Notes: generated by a model from the letters alone, not told the origin. Counted from the stretch's first letter, positions 11,179-21,496 are shown. The stretch: DNA of 64,000 bases from Flavobacteriaceae bacterium (GCA_027081505.1 JALWKK010000102.1:17342-81341); one strand, 5' to 3'. Made by a program: numbers and translations.

Positions 11179-13962
11179 ATGAAACATTTTTTCCTTTCTG
11201 TTATTCTCCTGTGTGTTACTTCGGTAATGGCACAGGAGAATTTTCCTAAAGTTTCTGTGCAGGCTACAGAAGCTCCAATTAAAGATGTATTATACAAACT
11301 CGAAAATTCAACATCCTATAAATTTTATTATATCGAAGATTGGTTAAAAGAGGAGTTAATTACAGTTTCCATTAATTCTATTCCATTAAATGAAGCTTTA
11401 CCTATAATTTTTAACCAAACGAGCCTTAACTATTACATTTCAAAAGATAAAAAAATAATACTAACAAAAAACACATTAATCTATGACCAACTACCCGAAG
11501 GTTTTTTTAATGAAATCGATTCTACTTTACCGGTAAAAAAGGAAAAGTATATTGTGGATCAAGAAAAACTTGATTTTAATCCAGTTTTTTTTGAAAATAA
11601 AAATTCCAATCAAGACATAGAAGTGTCGATTGTCAGAATTGGAAAAGAAAGTAAAAACAATTCTCTTAAAACCTACACACTTACAGGTTTTGTTGCAGAT
11701 GCTAAAACCCAAAACCCAATTTCAAGAGCTACACTAAAAGTTATAGGTAAAAACAGCGGAAGCGTAACACGAGCAGATGGAACTTTTACCCTTCGGTTAC
11801 AAGCGGGATTAAACAAAGTCATTATACGCTCTTTAGGTTATAAACCAATACAGAAAAACATTATTATGTTTAGTGATGGTGAGCTAAATGTACTATTAAA
11901 AGAAAAAGTTGAAAGTCTGGGACTAGTGGTTATTGATGCCAATAAAGATAAAAACATTAAAACTGCAAATACAGGTACGGTAGATGTGGATGTTAAAAAA
12001 ATAAAAAACATACCGCTGGTATTAGGCGAACGAGACATATTTAAAGTGGCTACCACTTTACCGGGTATAACTACAGCAGGCGAGGGTTCTTCCGGTTTTA
12101 ATATTCGTGGAGGAAAAACCGATCAAAATTTAATTCTGTTGGACGGTGGTGTGCTTTATAATCCCACACATTTTTTTGGTATTTTTTCGGCTATTAATCC
12201 TTTTACAACCTCTAAAGTTACTATTTATAAAGGAAACATACCTTCTGAATTTGGTGGCAGGCTTTCTTCCGTAATCGATATAGAAACCAAAAACGGTAAT
12301 GTTTCCAAATTATCGGGAGAAGCTTCAATAGGTCCTGTAACGGGTAATCTTTCTTTGGAGATTCCTTTGGCAAAAGACAAATCGTCTCTTTTAATTGGAG
12401 GTAGAAGTACCTATTCCGATTGGGTTTTAAAGGCAATAGATAACGAAGATTTAAAAAATAGTGTAGCAAATTATTACGATGCCATTGTAAAATACCATAA
12501 TAAAGTTGACGATAATAACACCATCAACCTTACCGGATATTACAGCAAAGATAAATTTAGCATTACGGCAGATTCTTTATACGGCTTTTCAAACCGGTTA
12601 CTAACAGCAGAATGGAAGCGCCGGTTTAATGATAAAAACTCGGGTAGTGTTCGAGTTTCTAACAGTCAATATACTTTTTCTATCGATTATAATGGTAATG
12701 CAAACCGAAATTTTAAACTGGGATATAAAAACAATGAAACACAAGTACAAATACAAGCACAATACAATCCCAATAAAAAACATTCTTTAACCTACGGTTA
12801 TTCAGGGAAACTATATTCTATTTTTCCCGGTGAAATTAATCCAAAAGGAAATGCTTCAATCGTTACACCGCTTGTTATCGATAGCGAAAAAGCTTTAGAG
12901 AATGCTATTTTTATTTCCGACAAGTTTAAAGTAAACAAGCAATTAATGATACATGCCGGCATACGCTACTCGTATTACTTAGCACTAGGAGAAGGTGTTC
13001 AAAGAATTTATAATGCTAATTTGCCAAAAAATCAAAGCACACTAATCGAAACAAAAACCTTTGGAAATAATGAGGTAATTAAACAATACGGAAACCCCGA
13101 AATACGACTGGCAACTCGTTATTTGTTTCCCAACGATCTAGCCGTCAAAGCAGGGTTTAATACAACCGTACAATACATTCACTCAATATCAAACAACACC
13201 ACAGATTCGCCCACAGATACCTGGAAACTATCAGACACAAATATTAAACCTCAAAAAGCAACACAATATACATTGGGAGTATATAAAAATTATAATGATA
13301 CTATGTATGAACTAAGTTTGGAAGGTTTTTACAAACGGTTTAAAAATGTTTTGGACTTTAAAGTAGGCTCGCAATTTTTACTAAATGAAACCTTAGAAAC
13401 CGAAGTCATTCAAGGAGTTGGAAAAGCCTATGGTGCCGAGTTGTTATTAAAAAAACATCGCGGAAAGTTTAACGGGTGGATTAGTTATACTTATTCACGT
13501 TCGTTTTATAAAATGAAAAGTGATTTTTCTGAAGAAACCATAAACAACGGCAACTATTTTCCTTCAAATTTTGACAAGCCGCATAACCTGAATATCATTT
13601 CTAATTTTAAAATTACAGAACGATTTAGCCTGTCCGGAAATTTTATATACCAAACCGGAAGACCGGTTACCATACCGGAAGGGAAGTACATCTTTAATAA
13701 TGCCGAATTTGTAATTTACAGCGATAGAAATGCCTACCGAATTCCCGATTATTATCGGTTGGATCTAAGTTTAAATATTGAAGGAACCCATAAGATTAAA
13801 AAACTCGCACATAGCTTTTGGAACATTTCTGTGTATAATGTTTTAGGGCGTAACAATCCGTATTCGGTATTTTTTGTTACTGATAATGGTGAAGTAAAAG
13901 CCTATCAAAGTTCCATATTTGCCGTACCGGTACCTACCATAACCTATAATTTAAAATTTTAA
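11179..13962 (+). CDS. TonB-dependent receptor with N-terminal STN and carboxypeptidase-like regulatory domains
   Basis: Signal peptide, STN-like region (VSVQATEAPIKDVLYKLENSTSYKFYYIEDW...), CarboxypepD_reg-like region, plug (GFNIRGGKTDQNLILLDGGVLYNPTHFFGIFSAINPFTTSKVTIYKGNIPSEFGGRLSSVIDI), barrel. Confidence 0.93.
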   Translation: MKHFFLSVILLCVTSVMAQENFPKVSVQATEAPIKDVLYKLENSTSYKFYYIEDWLKEELITVSINSIPLNEALPIIFNQTSLNYYISKDKKIILTKNTLIYDQLPEGFFNEIDSTLPVKKEKYIVDQEKLDFNPVFFENKNSNQDIEVSIVRIGKESKNNSLKTYTLTGFVADAKTQNPISRATLKVIGKNSGSVTRADGTFTLRLQAGLNKVIIRSLGYKPIQKNIIMFSDGELNVLLKEKVESLGLVVIDANKDKNIKTANTGTVDVDVKKIKNIPLVLGERDIFKVATTLPGITTAGEGSSGFNIRGGKTDQNLILLDGGVLYNPTHFFGIFSAINPFTTSKVTIYKGNIPSEFGGRLSSVIDIETKNGNVSKLSGEASIGPVTGNLSLEIPLAKDKSSLLIGGRSTYSDWVLKAIDNEDLKNSVANYYDAIVKYHNKVDDNNTINLTGYYSKDKFSITADSLYGFSNRLLTAEWKRRFNDKNSGSVRVSNSQYTFSIDYNGNANRNFKLGYKNNETQVQIQAQYNPNKKHSLTYGYSGKLYSIFPGEINPKGNASIVTPLVIDSEKALENAIFISDKFKVNKQLMIHAGIRYSYYLALGEGVQRIYNANLPKNQSTLIETKTFGNNEVIKQYGNPEIRLATRYLFPNDLAVKAGFNTTVQYIHSISNNTTDSPTDTWKLSDTNIKPQKATQYTLGVYKNYNDTMYELSLEGFYKRFKNVLDFKVGSQFLLNETLETEVIQGVGKAYGAELLLKKHRGKFNGWISYTYSRSFYKMKSDFSEETINNGNYFPSNFDKPHNLNIISNFKITERFSLSGNFIYQTGRPVTIPEGKYIFNNAEFVIYSDRNAYRIPDYYRLDLSLNIEGTHKIKKLAHSFWNISVYNVLGRNNPYSVFFVTDNGEVKAYQSSIFAVPVPTITYNLKF

Positions 13963-13963
13963 T

Positions 13964-15181
13964 ATGAAACCAATAACATACCTTGTATTCGGATTGATAG
14001 TGTTACTAAGTTTTTCTTGTGTAGAAGAAATAGACTTTGCAACATATACAGAAACTTTTGAAAGTGCATTGGTAGTGGAAGCTACCATCACAAATGAATA
14101 TAAACAACAACAAGTAAAACTAAGTCGTACCTATAAAATTGAAGAAGATGGACCCAATCCCGAAACCGGTGCGCAAGTAACCTTATTGGTAAATGGCTCG
14201 CCAATTTCTTTTGTGGAAACAGAAAATGGTATGTATTTATCTGAAACAGCATTTGCCGCACAGCATAATGCAGATTACCAATTAAAAGTAATAACTTCCA
14301 ATGGCAGAAAATATTCATCTACACCTATACAACTAACCCAAGAAACCCAAATAGATAATATTTATGCAGAACGCATTACCAACGAATTTGGTGAGGACGG
14401 AATAGCAATACGTATTGATAGTTTTGATCCCACTTCAAACTCCCGTTTTTATAGATACGAGTATGAAGAAACCTATAAAATAATTGCTCCTTTTTATAGC
14501 GGAAGCAAACTTATTGTTACCGGAAACGTATATCCAAACTGCTCGGTACAGTTAGTGAGTAGAGACGAAGATGTTAGAACTTGTTTTAAAACAGATTTTT
14601 CTACCAATATTATTTTAACCTCGACACAAGACTTACAAGAAGATATAGTGGAAGGATTTCAAGTCTGTTTCTTGAATAAAAACAATTTTAAAATATCTCA
14701 CCGTTATAGTGTTTTAGTAAAACAATATGTGCAACAACCCGAAGCTTTTCTGTATTATAGTAAATTAAAAGACATAGCCGAACAAGACAGTAATTTGTTC
14801 TCTCAGCTACAACCCGGTTTTTTAAACGGAAATATATTTTCAGAAACCAATACCGAAGAAAAAGTAGTAGGTTATTTTGAAGTTGCTTCGGTAAGCAAAA
14901 AAAGAATATTTTTTAATTATACAGATTTTTATCCAGACGAACCATTGCCGCCTTATGTAATTTCGTGTGTTCCTTTTGCTCCAAAATTATCGGTTTCAGG
15001 ACTTGGAGGCAGTGGACGCTGTGGAGAATTAATAACAAGCCTTGAAGCAGATAGAATCACTTTTTGGGATATAAATTCCTTTCCTGAACCCGGAGAAGGA
15101 CCGTATTTAGTGGTTATAAAAGAATGTGGCGACTGTACGGCTTTGGGCACAAACGAAGTACCCGATTTTTGGGTAGAATAA
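13964..15181 (+). CDS. DUF4249-type lipoprotein
   Basis: Lipobox LLSFSC; VVEATITNEYKQQQVKLSRTY, GAQVTLLVNG, YQLKVITSNGRKYSS typical of DUF4249 proteins adjacent to TonB receptors. Confidence 0.8.
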   Translation: MKPITYLVFGLIVLLSFSCVEEIDFATYTETFESALVVEATITNEYKQQQVKLSRTYKIEEDGPNPETGAQVTLLVNGSPISFVETENGMYLSETAFAAQHNADYQLKVITSNGRKYSSTPIQLTQETQIDNIYAERITNEFGEDGIAIRIDSFDPTSNSRFYRYEYEETYKIIAPFYSGSKLIVTGNVYPNCSVQLVSRDEDVRTCFKTDFSTNIILTSTQDLQEDIVEGFQVCFLNKNNFKISHRYSVLVKQYVQQPEAFLYYSKLKDIAEQDSNLFSQLQPGFLNGNIFSETNTEEKVVGYFEVASVSKKRIFFNYTDFYPDEPLPPYVISCVPFAPKLSVSGLGGSGRCGELITSLEADRITFWDINSFPEPGEGPYLVVIKECGDCTALGTNEVPDFWVE

Positions 15182-15197
15182 CAGAAAAAAATACACT

Positions 15198-16919
15198 ATG
15201 AAGAAACTTATTTACACATTTATCGCAGTATTAATATCTCAATCTGTTTGTTCTCAGATAATTGATGGTTTTAGTAGGGTTTCTCCCGAGAAAATTTATG
15301 TTCACAAAAACGCTTCGGTATTATTAACCGGTGAGTATTTATATTTTTCTATTTTTTGTATAAACACAGAAAACAATGAATTTAGTACTTTTAGTAAAGT
15401 AGCTTACATTGATTTGGTTGACCAAAGCAAACAGGTTGTTCTGCACCAAAAAGTGTTGTTATCACAAGGAACCGGACAAGGAGATTTTTTCATCCCTACA
15501 AGTTTAAAATCAGGAAGTTATAAATTAATTGTGTACACCAAGTGGATGCAAAATAATCGTTCCGAAAAATTTAACCAATCCAATCTTATTATTATCAATC
15601 CCTATTTAGCCGTTCAGCCTAATGCAAGCAATGTAATAAACAAAAAGAACAATAAAATAAGGCTCAATAACACGACATCCTATGGCGTAAAAGTAGCAAC
15701 CGATAAGAATGTTTACAAAAAACGAGAAAAAGTTTCTTTAAACATACAGCCTATTACAAAAAGTAACAAACTCTCTAGAATTTCTATTTCAGTAAGACGA
15801 ATAGATAGTTTGGATTTACTTGTGAATGATACAACTTCAAGTTACAATTTTATTAACAAAACAAATAACAAAGAGTCTTTGGTAAATCCGTTAAAGTTCT
15901 ATCCCGAAAATAAAGGAGCTATTTTAGAAGGAAAACTTATAAAAAAAGAAAGCAACGAAGGTAGTGGCTTTAAAGATATTGCTATCTCGGTACCCGGAAA
16001 TGTAGATTTTTTTAAAATGGTTAAAACAAATTTTAATGGTGATTTTAGAATCGATTTTAATTCTTATTTCGACGGAAACCTTGCATTGTTACAATTAGTT
16101 TCCGACAAAAAAGATAAAAAAGACTCCATAGTTTTAACAAAAGATTACAGACCGTCTTATAAAAACTTAACTTTTGAAAAATTTTCAATAACACCGAATT
16201 TAAAACAGGAATTAATTAACAGAAGTATTTACAACCAAATAGAAAGCAATTATTTTACTGTAAAACCCGATAGTATTATAACTCCAATACCGCAGAAACC
16301 GTTTTATTATAAAGAAAAAGCAATTATTATTAAACTAGATGATTACAGACGATTTGCAACACTAAAAGAAACCTTCCTTGAAGTTGTAGACCCCGTTTAT
16401 GTCAAGAGAATAAACGGCGAAATAACTTTTAATATCAGAAGACCGGAAGATTATTTATACGAAAATTTAAAACCACTTGTTTTATTAGATGGTGTTCTCA
16501 TTCAAGATTATAATTGGTTGTTAAATTTTAATGCGTACAGAGTTGATAATATCCGAATTATTAAAAAAAATATCGTGTTGGGTCCCAAAAATTTTAAAGG
16601 AATAATCGCAATTGAAACAACAAAAAAAGATGTAGATTTTGCAAAAGAATTACCTGATATAATACCTTACAAAATAGAAAAACCTTTATTACCTAAAAAA
16701 TATTTTCAGCAAAACTACGATACGGCATCAAAAAAACTTGAAAGAATACCGGATTATCGAATTCAGCTTTTATGGAAACCAAGAATGTACCTTTCCAAAT
16801 CTGCTGTAACACTACCTTTTTACACTTCAGATAGTGAAGGAACTTATAAAGTTGTTGTTGAAGGATTTACAAACACAGGAAAACCCATTTCTGCAACCAC
16901 CTATTTTAAAGTAGAATAA
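15198..16919 (+). CDS. secreted MG2-like / TonB-plug-like protein, hypothetical
   Basis: PEKIYVHKNASVLLTGEYLYFSIFC, SGSYKLIVYTKWMQN (MG2-like) and C-terminal plug-like PLVLLDGVLIQDYNWLLNFNAYRVDNIRII...FKGIIAIETTKK. Confidence 0.65.
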   Translation: MKKLIYTFIAVLISQSVCSQIIDGFSRVSPEKIYVHKNASVLLTGEYLYFSIFCINTENNEFSTFSKVAYIDLVDQSKQVVLHQKVLLSQGTGQGDFFIPTSLKSGSYKLIVYTKWMQNNRSEKFNQSNLIIINPYLAVQPNASNVINKKNNKIRLNNTTSYGVKVATDKNVYKKREKVSLNIQPITKSNKLSRISISVRRIDSLDLLVNDTTSSYNFINKTNNKESLVNPLKFYPENKGAILEGKLIKKESNEGSGFKDIAISVPGNVDFFKMVKTNFNGDFRIDFNSYFDGNLALLQLVSDKKDKKDSIVLTKDYRPSYKNLTFEKFSITPNLKQELINRSIYNQIESNYFTVKPDSIITPIPQKPFYYKEKAIIIKLDDYRRFATLKETFLEVVDPVYVKRINGEITFNIRRPEDYLYENLKPLVLLDGVLIQDYNWLLNFNAYRVDNIRIIKKNIVLGPKNFKGIIAIETTKKDVDFAKELPDIIPYKIEKPLLPKKYFQQNYDTASKKLERIPDYRIQLLWKPRMYLSKSAVTLPFYTSDSEGTYKVVVEGFTNTGKPISATTYFKVE

Positions 16920-17180
16920 CGCAATTGATGATTTGGGATCGGATATTGGTATTCGAGTCTGTCTACAACAGATAGATTTTCAACTTGCCTAAAGTATCGA
17001 GAATACCGCAATTGATGAATTAGGATTTATAATTTTTTCGATTGAAAACCTAAGATATAACACGAAAAATTTAATGAGATTTATCCTGCAATGTTTCAGA
17101 AGGAGAAAGTAAGGGCAGCCTTGTAGGTCTGAAATTAGAGTCTTATTAAAAAAATCAAAAGGTAATCCTAAAACTTTAAA

Positions 17181-18288
17181 TTATAATTCATTTTCGTTTT
17201 CTTTTTGTCCGGTCATCATTAAGTAGGCTTTTAAAAATTCGTCGATTTCTCCGTTTAAAACCGCTTCGGTGTTTCCGGTTTCGTAGCCTGTGCACACGTC
17301 TTTAACCAATTTGTATGGATGAAGAACGTAGTTTCTAATTTGCGAACCCCATTCAATCGCCATTTTGTTTGATTCTATTTCGTCTCGTTGGGCTTGCCGT
17401 TTTCTAAGTTCAATTTCATACAATTGCGATTTAAGCATTTGCATGGCTTTTTCTCTGTTTTCGAGTTGTGACCTGGTTTCGGAGTTATGAATTACAATTC
17501 CGGTAGGATGGTGGGTAAGTATGGCTTTGGTTTCTACTTTATTAACGTTTTGTCCACCGGCACCACTGCTTCGGGCAAAATCCCAAGAAATATCCGCCGG
17601 ATTTATTTCAATTTCAATACTATCATCTGCAAGCGGATACACATACACCGACGCAAAACTGGTGTGTCGTTTGGCATTGCTGTCGAAGGGAGAAATACGT
17701 ACCAACCGGTGTACACCGTTTTCACTTTTTAACCAACCAAATGCATACGCACCGTCTATTTCAATCGTAACGGTTTTTACACCTGCCACATCGCCCTCTT
17801 GATAGTTTAATTCTTTTACTTTAAACCCTCTTTTTTCTGCCCACATTAAGTACATTCGCATAAGCATTTGTGCCCAATCGCAACTTTCGGTACCACCTGC
17901 ACCCGCAGTAATTTGCAATACGGCACTCATCGAATCGCCTTCCTCGCTAAGCATATTCCTGAACTCTAATGCTTCAATTTGTTCTAATGCGTTATGATAC
18001 GCTTTTTCAACTTGCTCGGGCGTTCCTTCTCCTTCTTTTAAGTATTCAAAGTAAATCTCTACTTCTTCGGTATAAGTTTCTGCTTTTTCAAAATCTATTA
18101 CCCAACTTTTTTTATTTCGAAGCATCTTCATAAAAGCTTCCGCTTCTCTGGGATTGTTCCAAAAATCGGGATCAAAAGTTTTTTCTTCGTCGTTGCTTAT
18201 TTCTATTTTTTTTCCGGCAACGTCAAAGATACCTCCTTAACGCATCCAGGCGTTTTTTAAGATTATTTACTTGGTCAATCGTTATCAT
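17181..18288 (-). CDS. prfB: peptide chain release factor 2, expressed through a programmed +1 frameshift
   Basis: Frame 0 from ATG at 18288: MITIDQVNNLKKRLDALRRYL then TGA (18223-18225) in AGGAGG TAT CTT TGA C; +1 frame continues DVAGKKIEISNDEEKTFDPDFWNNPREAEAFMKMLRNKK... into the track ORF (GGQNVNKV motif region, RSSGAGGQNVNKVETK). Confidence 0.95.
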
Positions 18289-18629
18289 AAGCCATTATTA
18301 TTTGAAGCAAAAATAGAATTTAACAGTGTATCTTAAAATTATTTGCAAGTAAATTTATACATTTCGGGAAAATATTTTGATATGAGTAAAAATCTCGCAT
18401 TACATGTATGTTTATTGAATGTTTTTTTGGTTTCGAAACAAATGATTTAGAATAATTATTAAAAATAGATTTTATTATATAATTTTCAACCTTTCGACAG
18501 TTATTTTGATGAAAATAACAGGATTGTTTTATGCAATCCGAAAAGAATTATGTATTGCGAGTCAAGGATATCTCGGATAGAAGTACGATAGGAAGTTTAC
18601 AATGTTTAAACAATTAAAAAATACACAAA

Positions 18630-19655
18630 ATGATTATAGATTTACGAAGCGATACCGTTACAAAACCAACTCCTAAAATGATGGAAGCCATTTTAAAAGC
18701 CAAAGTAGGTGATGATGTCTTTGGAGAAGACCCAACCGTTACTAAACTTGAGCATTATATGGCAAAATTATTCGGGATGGATACTGCGGTTTATTTCCCC
18801 ACCGGAAGTATGGCAAATCAAGCTGCAATTAAACTTCATACCCAACCGGGAGACGAATTAATATGCGATATATGGGCACATGTGTATAATTTTGAAGCAG
18901 GCGGAGCTTCTTTTAACAGTGGTGTTTCTTGTAAACTCATTCAGGGTAATAGAGGTATGATAACTGCAGAACAAGTTGAAGAAAGTATCAATCCACCCGA
19001 CTTTTATCACAGTCCGCTAACTTCTTTGGTTTGTTTAGAAAACACCACCAATAAAGGAGGAGGAGCCTGTTATGATTTTAATGAAATACTTAAAATTAGA
19101 GAAGTTTGTAATAAACATAACTTAGGTTTTCATTTAGATGGTGCCAGATTAATGAATGCCATTGTAGCAAAGGGACATACCCCAAAACAATATGGCGAAG
19201 TGTTTGACACCATATCGGTTTGTTTAAGCAAAGGACTGGGCGCTCCAATAGGTACTGTGTTAATGGGAAATAATGTAATAATGAAAAAAGCCAGAAGAAT
19301 AAGAAAGGTTTTTGGAGGTGCTATGCGACAAATCGGATTTATGGCAGCCGCCGGTTTTTACGGAATAACAAATAATGTTGAACGCCTGCAAGAAGATCAT
19401 CAAAAAGCGAAAGAAATAGAAGAAACTTTAAAAGAACAAATGTATGTAAGAAGAGTAGAACCGGTAGAAACCAATATTGTTATTTTTTATTTAAAAGAAA
19501 GCATATCGCAAGAATTATTTTTAAGTAAAATGAGTGATTTAGGTGTAAAAATAAGCAATATAGGGCAAGGTAAATTGCGATTGGTAACACATCTGGATTA
19601 TACACCGGAAAAGCACAAAAGATTTTTGGAAATAATAAATTCTGTTAAGCTATAA
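18630..19655 (+). CDS. low-specificity L-threonine aldolase / GLY1 family
   Basis: MIIDLRSDTVTKPTPKMMEAI, DDVFGEDPTV, GFHLDGARLMNA, SVCLSKGLGAPIGTVLMG. Confidence 0.92.
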   Translation: MIIDLRSDTVTKPTPKMMEAILKAKVGDDVFGEDPTVTKLEHYMAKLFGMDTAVYFPTGSMANQAAIKLHTQPGDELICDIWAHVYNFEAGGASFNSGVSCKLIQGNRGMITAEQVEESINPPDFYHSPLTSLVCLENTTNKGGGACYDFNEILKIREVCNKHNLGFHLDGARLMNAIVAKGHTPKQYGEVFDTISVCLSKGLGAPIGTVLMGNNVIMKKARRIRKVFGGAMRQIGFMAAAGFYGITNNVERLQEDHQKAKEIEETLKEQMYVRRVEPVETNIVIFYLKESISQELFLSKMSDLGVKISNIGQGKLRLVTHLDYTPEKHKRFLEIINSVKL

Positions 19656-19658
19656 CAC

Positions 19659-19684
19659 AAAAGGTCGCCCGCTGGGCGACCTTT
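19659..19684. terminator. intrinsic (bidirectional) terminator
   Basis: AAAGGTCGCCC gctg GGCGACCTTT between convergent genes. Confidence 0.85.
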
Positions 19685-19706
19685 GCATTTTTAAACAATG
19701 GGTTAA

Positions 19707-20030
19707 TTAAGCCTCTATTTCTTTAACTTCAGCTCCCGGAGCATTTTCTTTAACAGACCTTATACCGTTTTCCATACCGGATTCCCCGGCATACATTTGG
19801 CTTGAACCAATGATTTGTCCATTTGTTGACTTTAAATTAAAGTAATGTTTGCCGTTTTTTGCTATTTTGCGTTCCCAGCAGTTGTCGTCACCGCAATTTT
19901 TCTTTACAGATTCAATCCCGTTAAGCGCACCGCTTTTGCTTGCGTACATCTGACTGGATAAAATTACCTGACCGTTTTTTGCCTTAAGTACAAAGTGGTA
20001 CTTATCGTCTTTTTGTTTTAATTCGAACAT
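19707..20030 (-). CDS. YegP family protein with two tandem DUF1508 repeats
   Basis: MFELKQKDDKYHFVLKAKNGQVILSSQMYASKSGALNGIESVKKN...YFNLKSTNGQIIGSSQMYAGESGMENGIRSVKEN; start at 20030 preferred. Confidence 0.92.
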   Translation of the reverse strand: MFELKQKDDKYHFVLKAKNGQVILSSQMYASKSGALNGIESVKKNCGDDNCWERKIAKNGKHYFNLKSTNGQIIGSSQMYAGESGMENGIRSVKENAPGAEVKEIEA

Positions 20031-20253
20031 ATTTTTGAGTTTAAAATTATACTTTTTTTCAGAGTATAAATATCTGAAAAAAAAATAACATACAAAAACA
20101 ATGTGAAAAGTATGAAATATATAAAACAATGCACTTTGTCGATATTTTATCACAGATTAACGAAAAAGGTCTTTATTAATTAATCTTTTATTAAAATAAA
20201 TTTTGTATATTAGTACTTTCGCAAAGTAAAATTTAAACAAAACATCAACGATT

Positions 20254-21357
20254 ATGAAAAAAATTATTCTTTTCGGTATTGCGTTATTTGTTGCAAACAT
20301 TGCACAAGCGCAAGATTTACCACCCAATCCGACTCCCGGAAAATGTTATGTACGTTGTACAACCCCGGATGTGTATGTAAATGAGACAGTTCAAATTATG
20401 ACCCGTCCCGCTTACAAAAAATTACGTGTTGTGCCGGCTTCTTACCGTACGGTAACAGAAAAAGTACTGGTAAAAGAAGCTAGTAAAAAACTACGTATTG
20501 TACCTGCAAAATGGGGAACAGAAACGATTAGTTATGTAAAAAAAGAAGGTGCTTCTACCATAACAATTACCCCTGCTTCATTTACATCGGATTCTGAAAC
20601 TATCGAAATTAAACCGGCTTACGCACAATGGGAATTAGGCGCACCTGCACCCGACTGTGCTTCCGGAAATCCGGATGATTGCCGTTACTGGTGTTATAAA
20701 GGTTACCCTGCAGAGTTTACCACTGTTTCGGTAACGCGTCTTGCAAACGATGCCTCGTTTAACAGAAATCCAATACCAGAAAAAACTGCAACCTATACAA
20801 AGCGTGTTGTTGTAGAACCTGCCAAAGTAATTGAAGAAGAAGTTCCTGCAGAATATGCAACCATCACCAGAACTGTTTTGGATAAAGATGCAACAACTAC
20901 AGAAGAAACCATTCCTGCCGAATACAGAACAATAACTAAAGAAGTACTTAAAACCAAAGGAGGATTAACTACTTGGAAAGAAGTAGAATGTGCATTAGTT
21001 GAATACCAAGCGCTTCCAATAAGATGGAATCTCGGTAGTGCTACATTAACTGCAGAAGCAAAAAGACTCATAGATACTCGTTTAATGCCGGTATTGCAAC
21101 AAAATCCGGGTGTTAAGTTAGAAATAGCTTCTCATACAGACTCAAGAGGTTCTAAAGCTTCAAATCAAGATTTGTCTGAAAGAAGAGCGCAAGCTGTTGT
21201 TAGATATCTGGAGTCTAAAGGTGTTAACCCAAGCTTATTGGTAGCTAACGGTTATGGTGAAACCAGACTTAAAAACAGATGTGCAGACGGTGTTTCATGT
21301 ACTGAACGTCAACATGCTGTTAACCGTAGAACAGAATTTAGATTGATAAACAACTAA
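20254..21357 (+). CDS. OmpA family protein with repeated N-terminal PA-x-[YWF] segments
   Basis: Signal peptide; C-terminal OmpA domain LEIASHTDSRGSKASNQDLSERRAQAVVRYLESKGV...RRTEFRL. Confidence 0.9.
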   Translation: MKKIILFGIALFVANIAQAQDLPPNPTPGKCYVRCTTPDVYVNETVQIMTRPAYKKLRVVPASYRTVTEKVLVKEASKKLRIVPAKWGTETISYVKKEGASTITITPASFTSDSETIEIKPAYAQWELGAPAPDCASGNPDDCRYWCYKGYPAEFTTVSVTRLANDASFNRNPIPEKTATYTKRVVVEPAKVIEEEVPAEYATITRTVLDKDATTTEETIPAEYRTITKEVLKTKGGLTTWKEVECALVEYQALPIRWNLGSATLTAEAKRLIDTRLMPVLQQNPGVKLEIASHTDSRGSKASNQDLSERRAQAVVRYLESKGVNPSLLVANGYGETRLKNRCADGVSCTERQHAVNRRTEFRLINN

Positions 21358-21406
21358 TAAATTTTCTGGTTAGTCATTACGTTAAAACCATCAACGTAAG
21401 AAGAAA

Positions 21407-21440
21407 GAGAATTCTCAAATTTTGGGAATTCTTTTTTTTT
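21407..21440 (+). terminator. intrinsic terminator after OmpA-family gene
   Basis: AAGAGAATTCTCAAATTTTGGGAATTCTTTTTTTTT. Confidence 0.75.
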
Positions 21441-21496
21441 ATAATAAATTTGGCACAAATTATGCTAAATAAGTAATGATGATTAGAACGGTATAT

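Noticed and set aside
18509-18580. 24-codon ORF (MKITGLFYAIRKELCIASQGYLG) and GGATTG/CAATCC hairpin upstream of the threonine aldolase gene
   Set aside because: No run of Thr or Gly codons and no terminator follows, so it does not support an attenuator; likely chance ORF.
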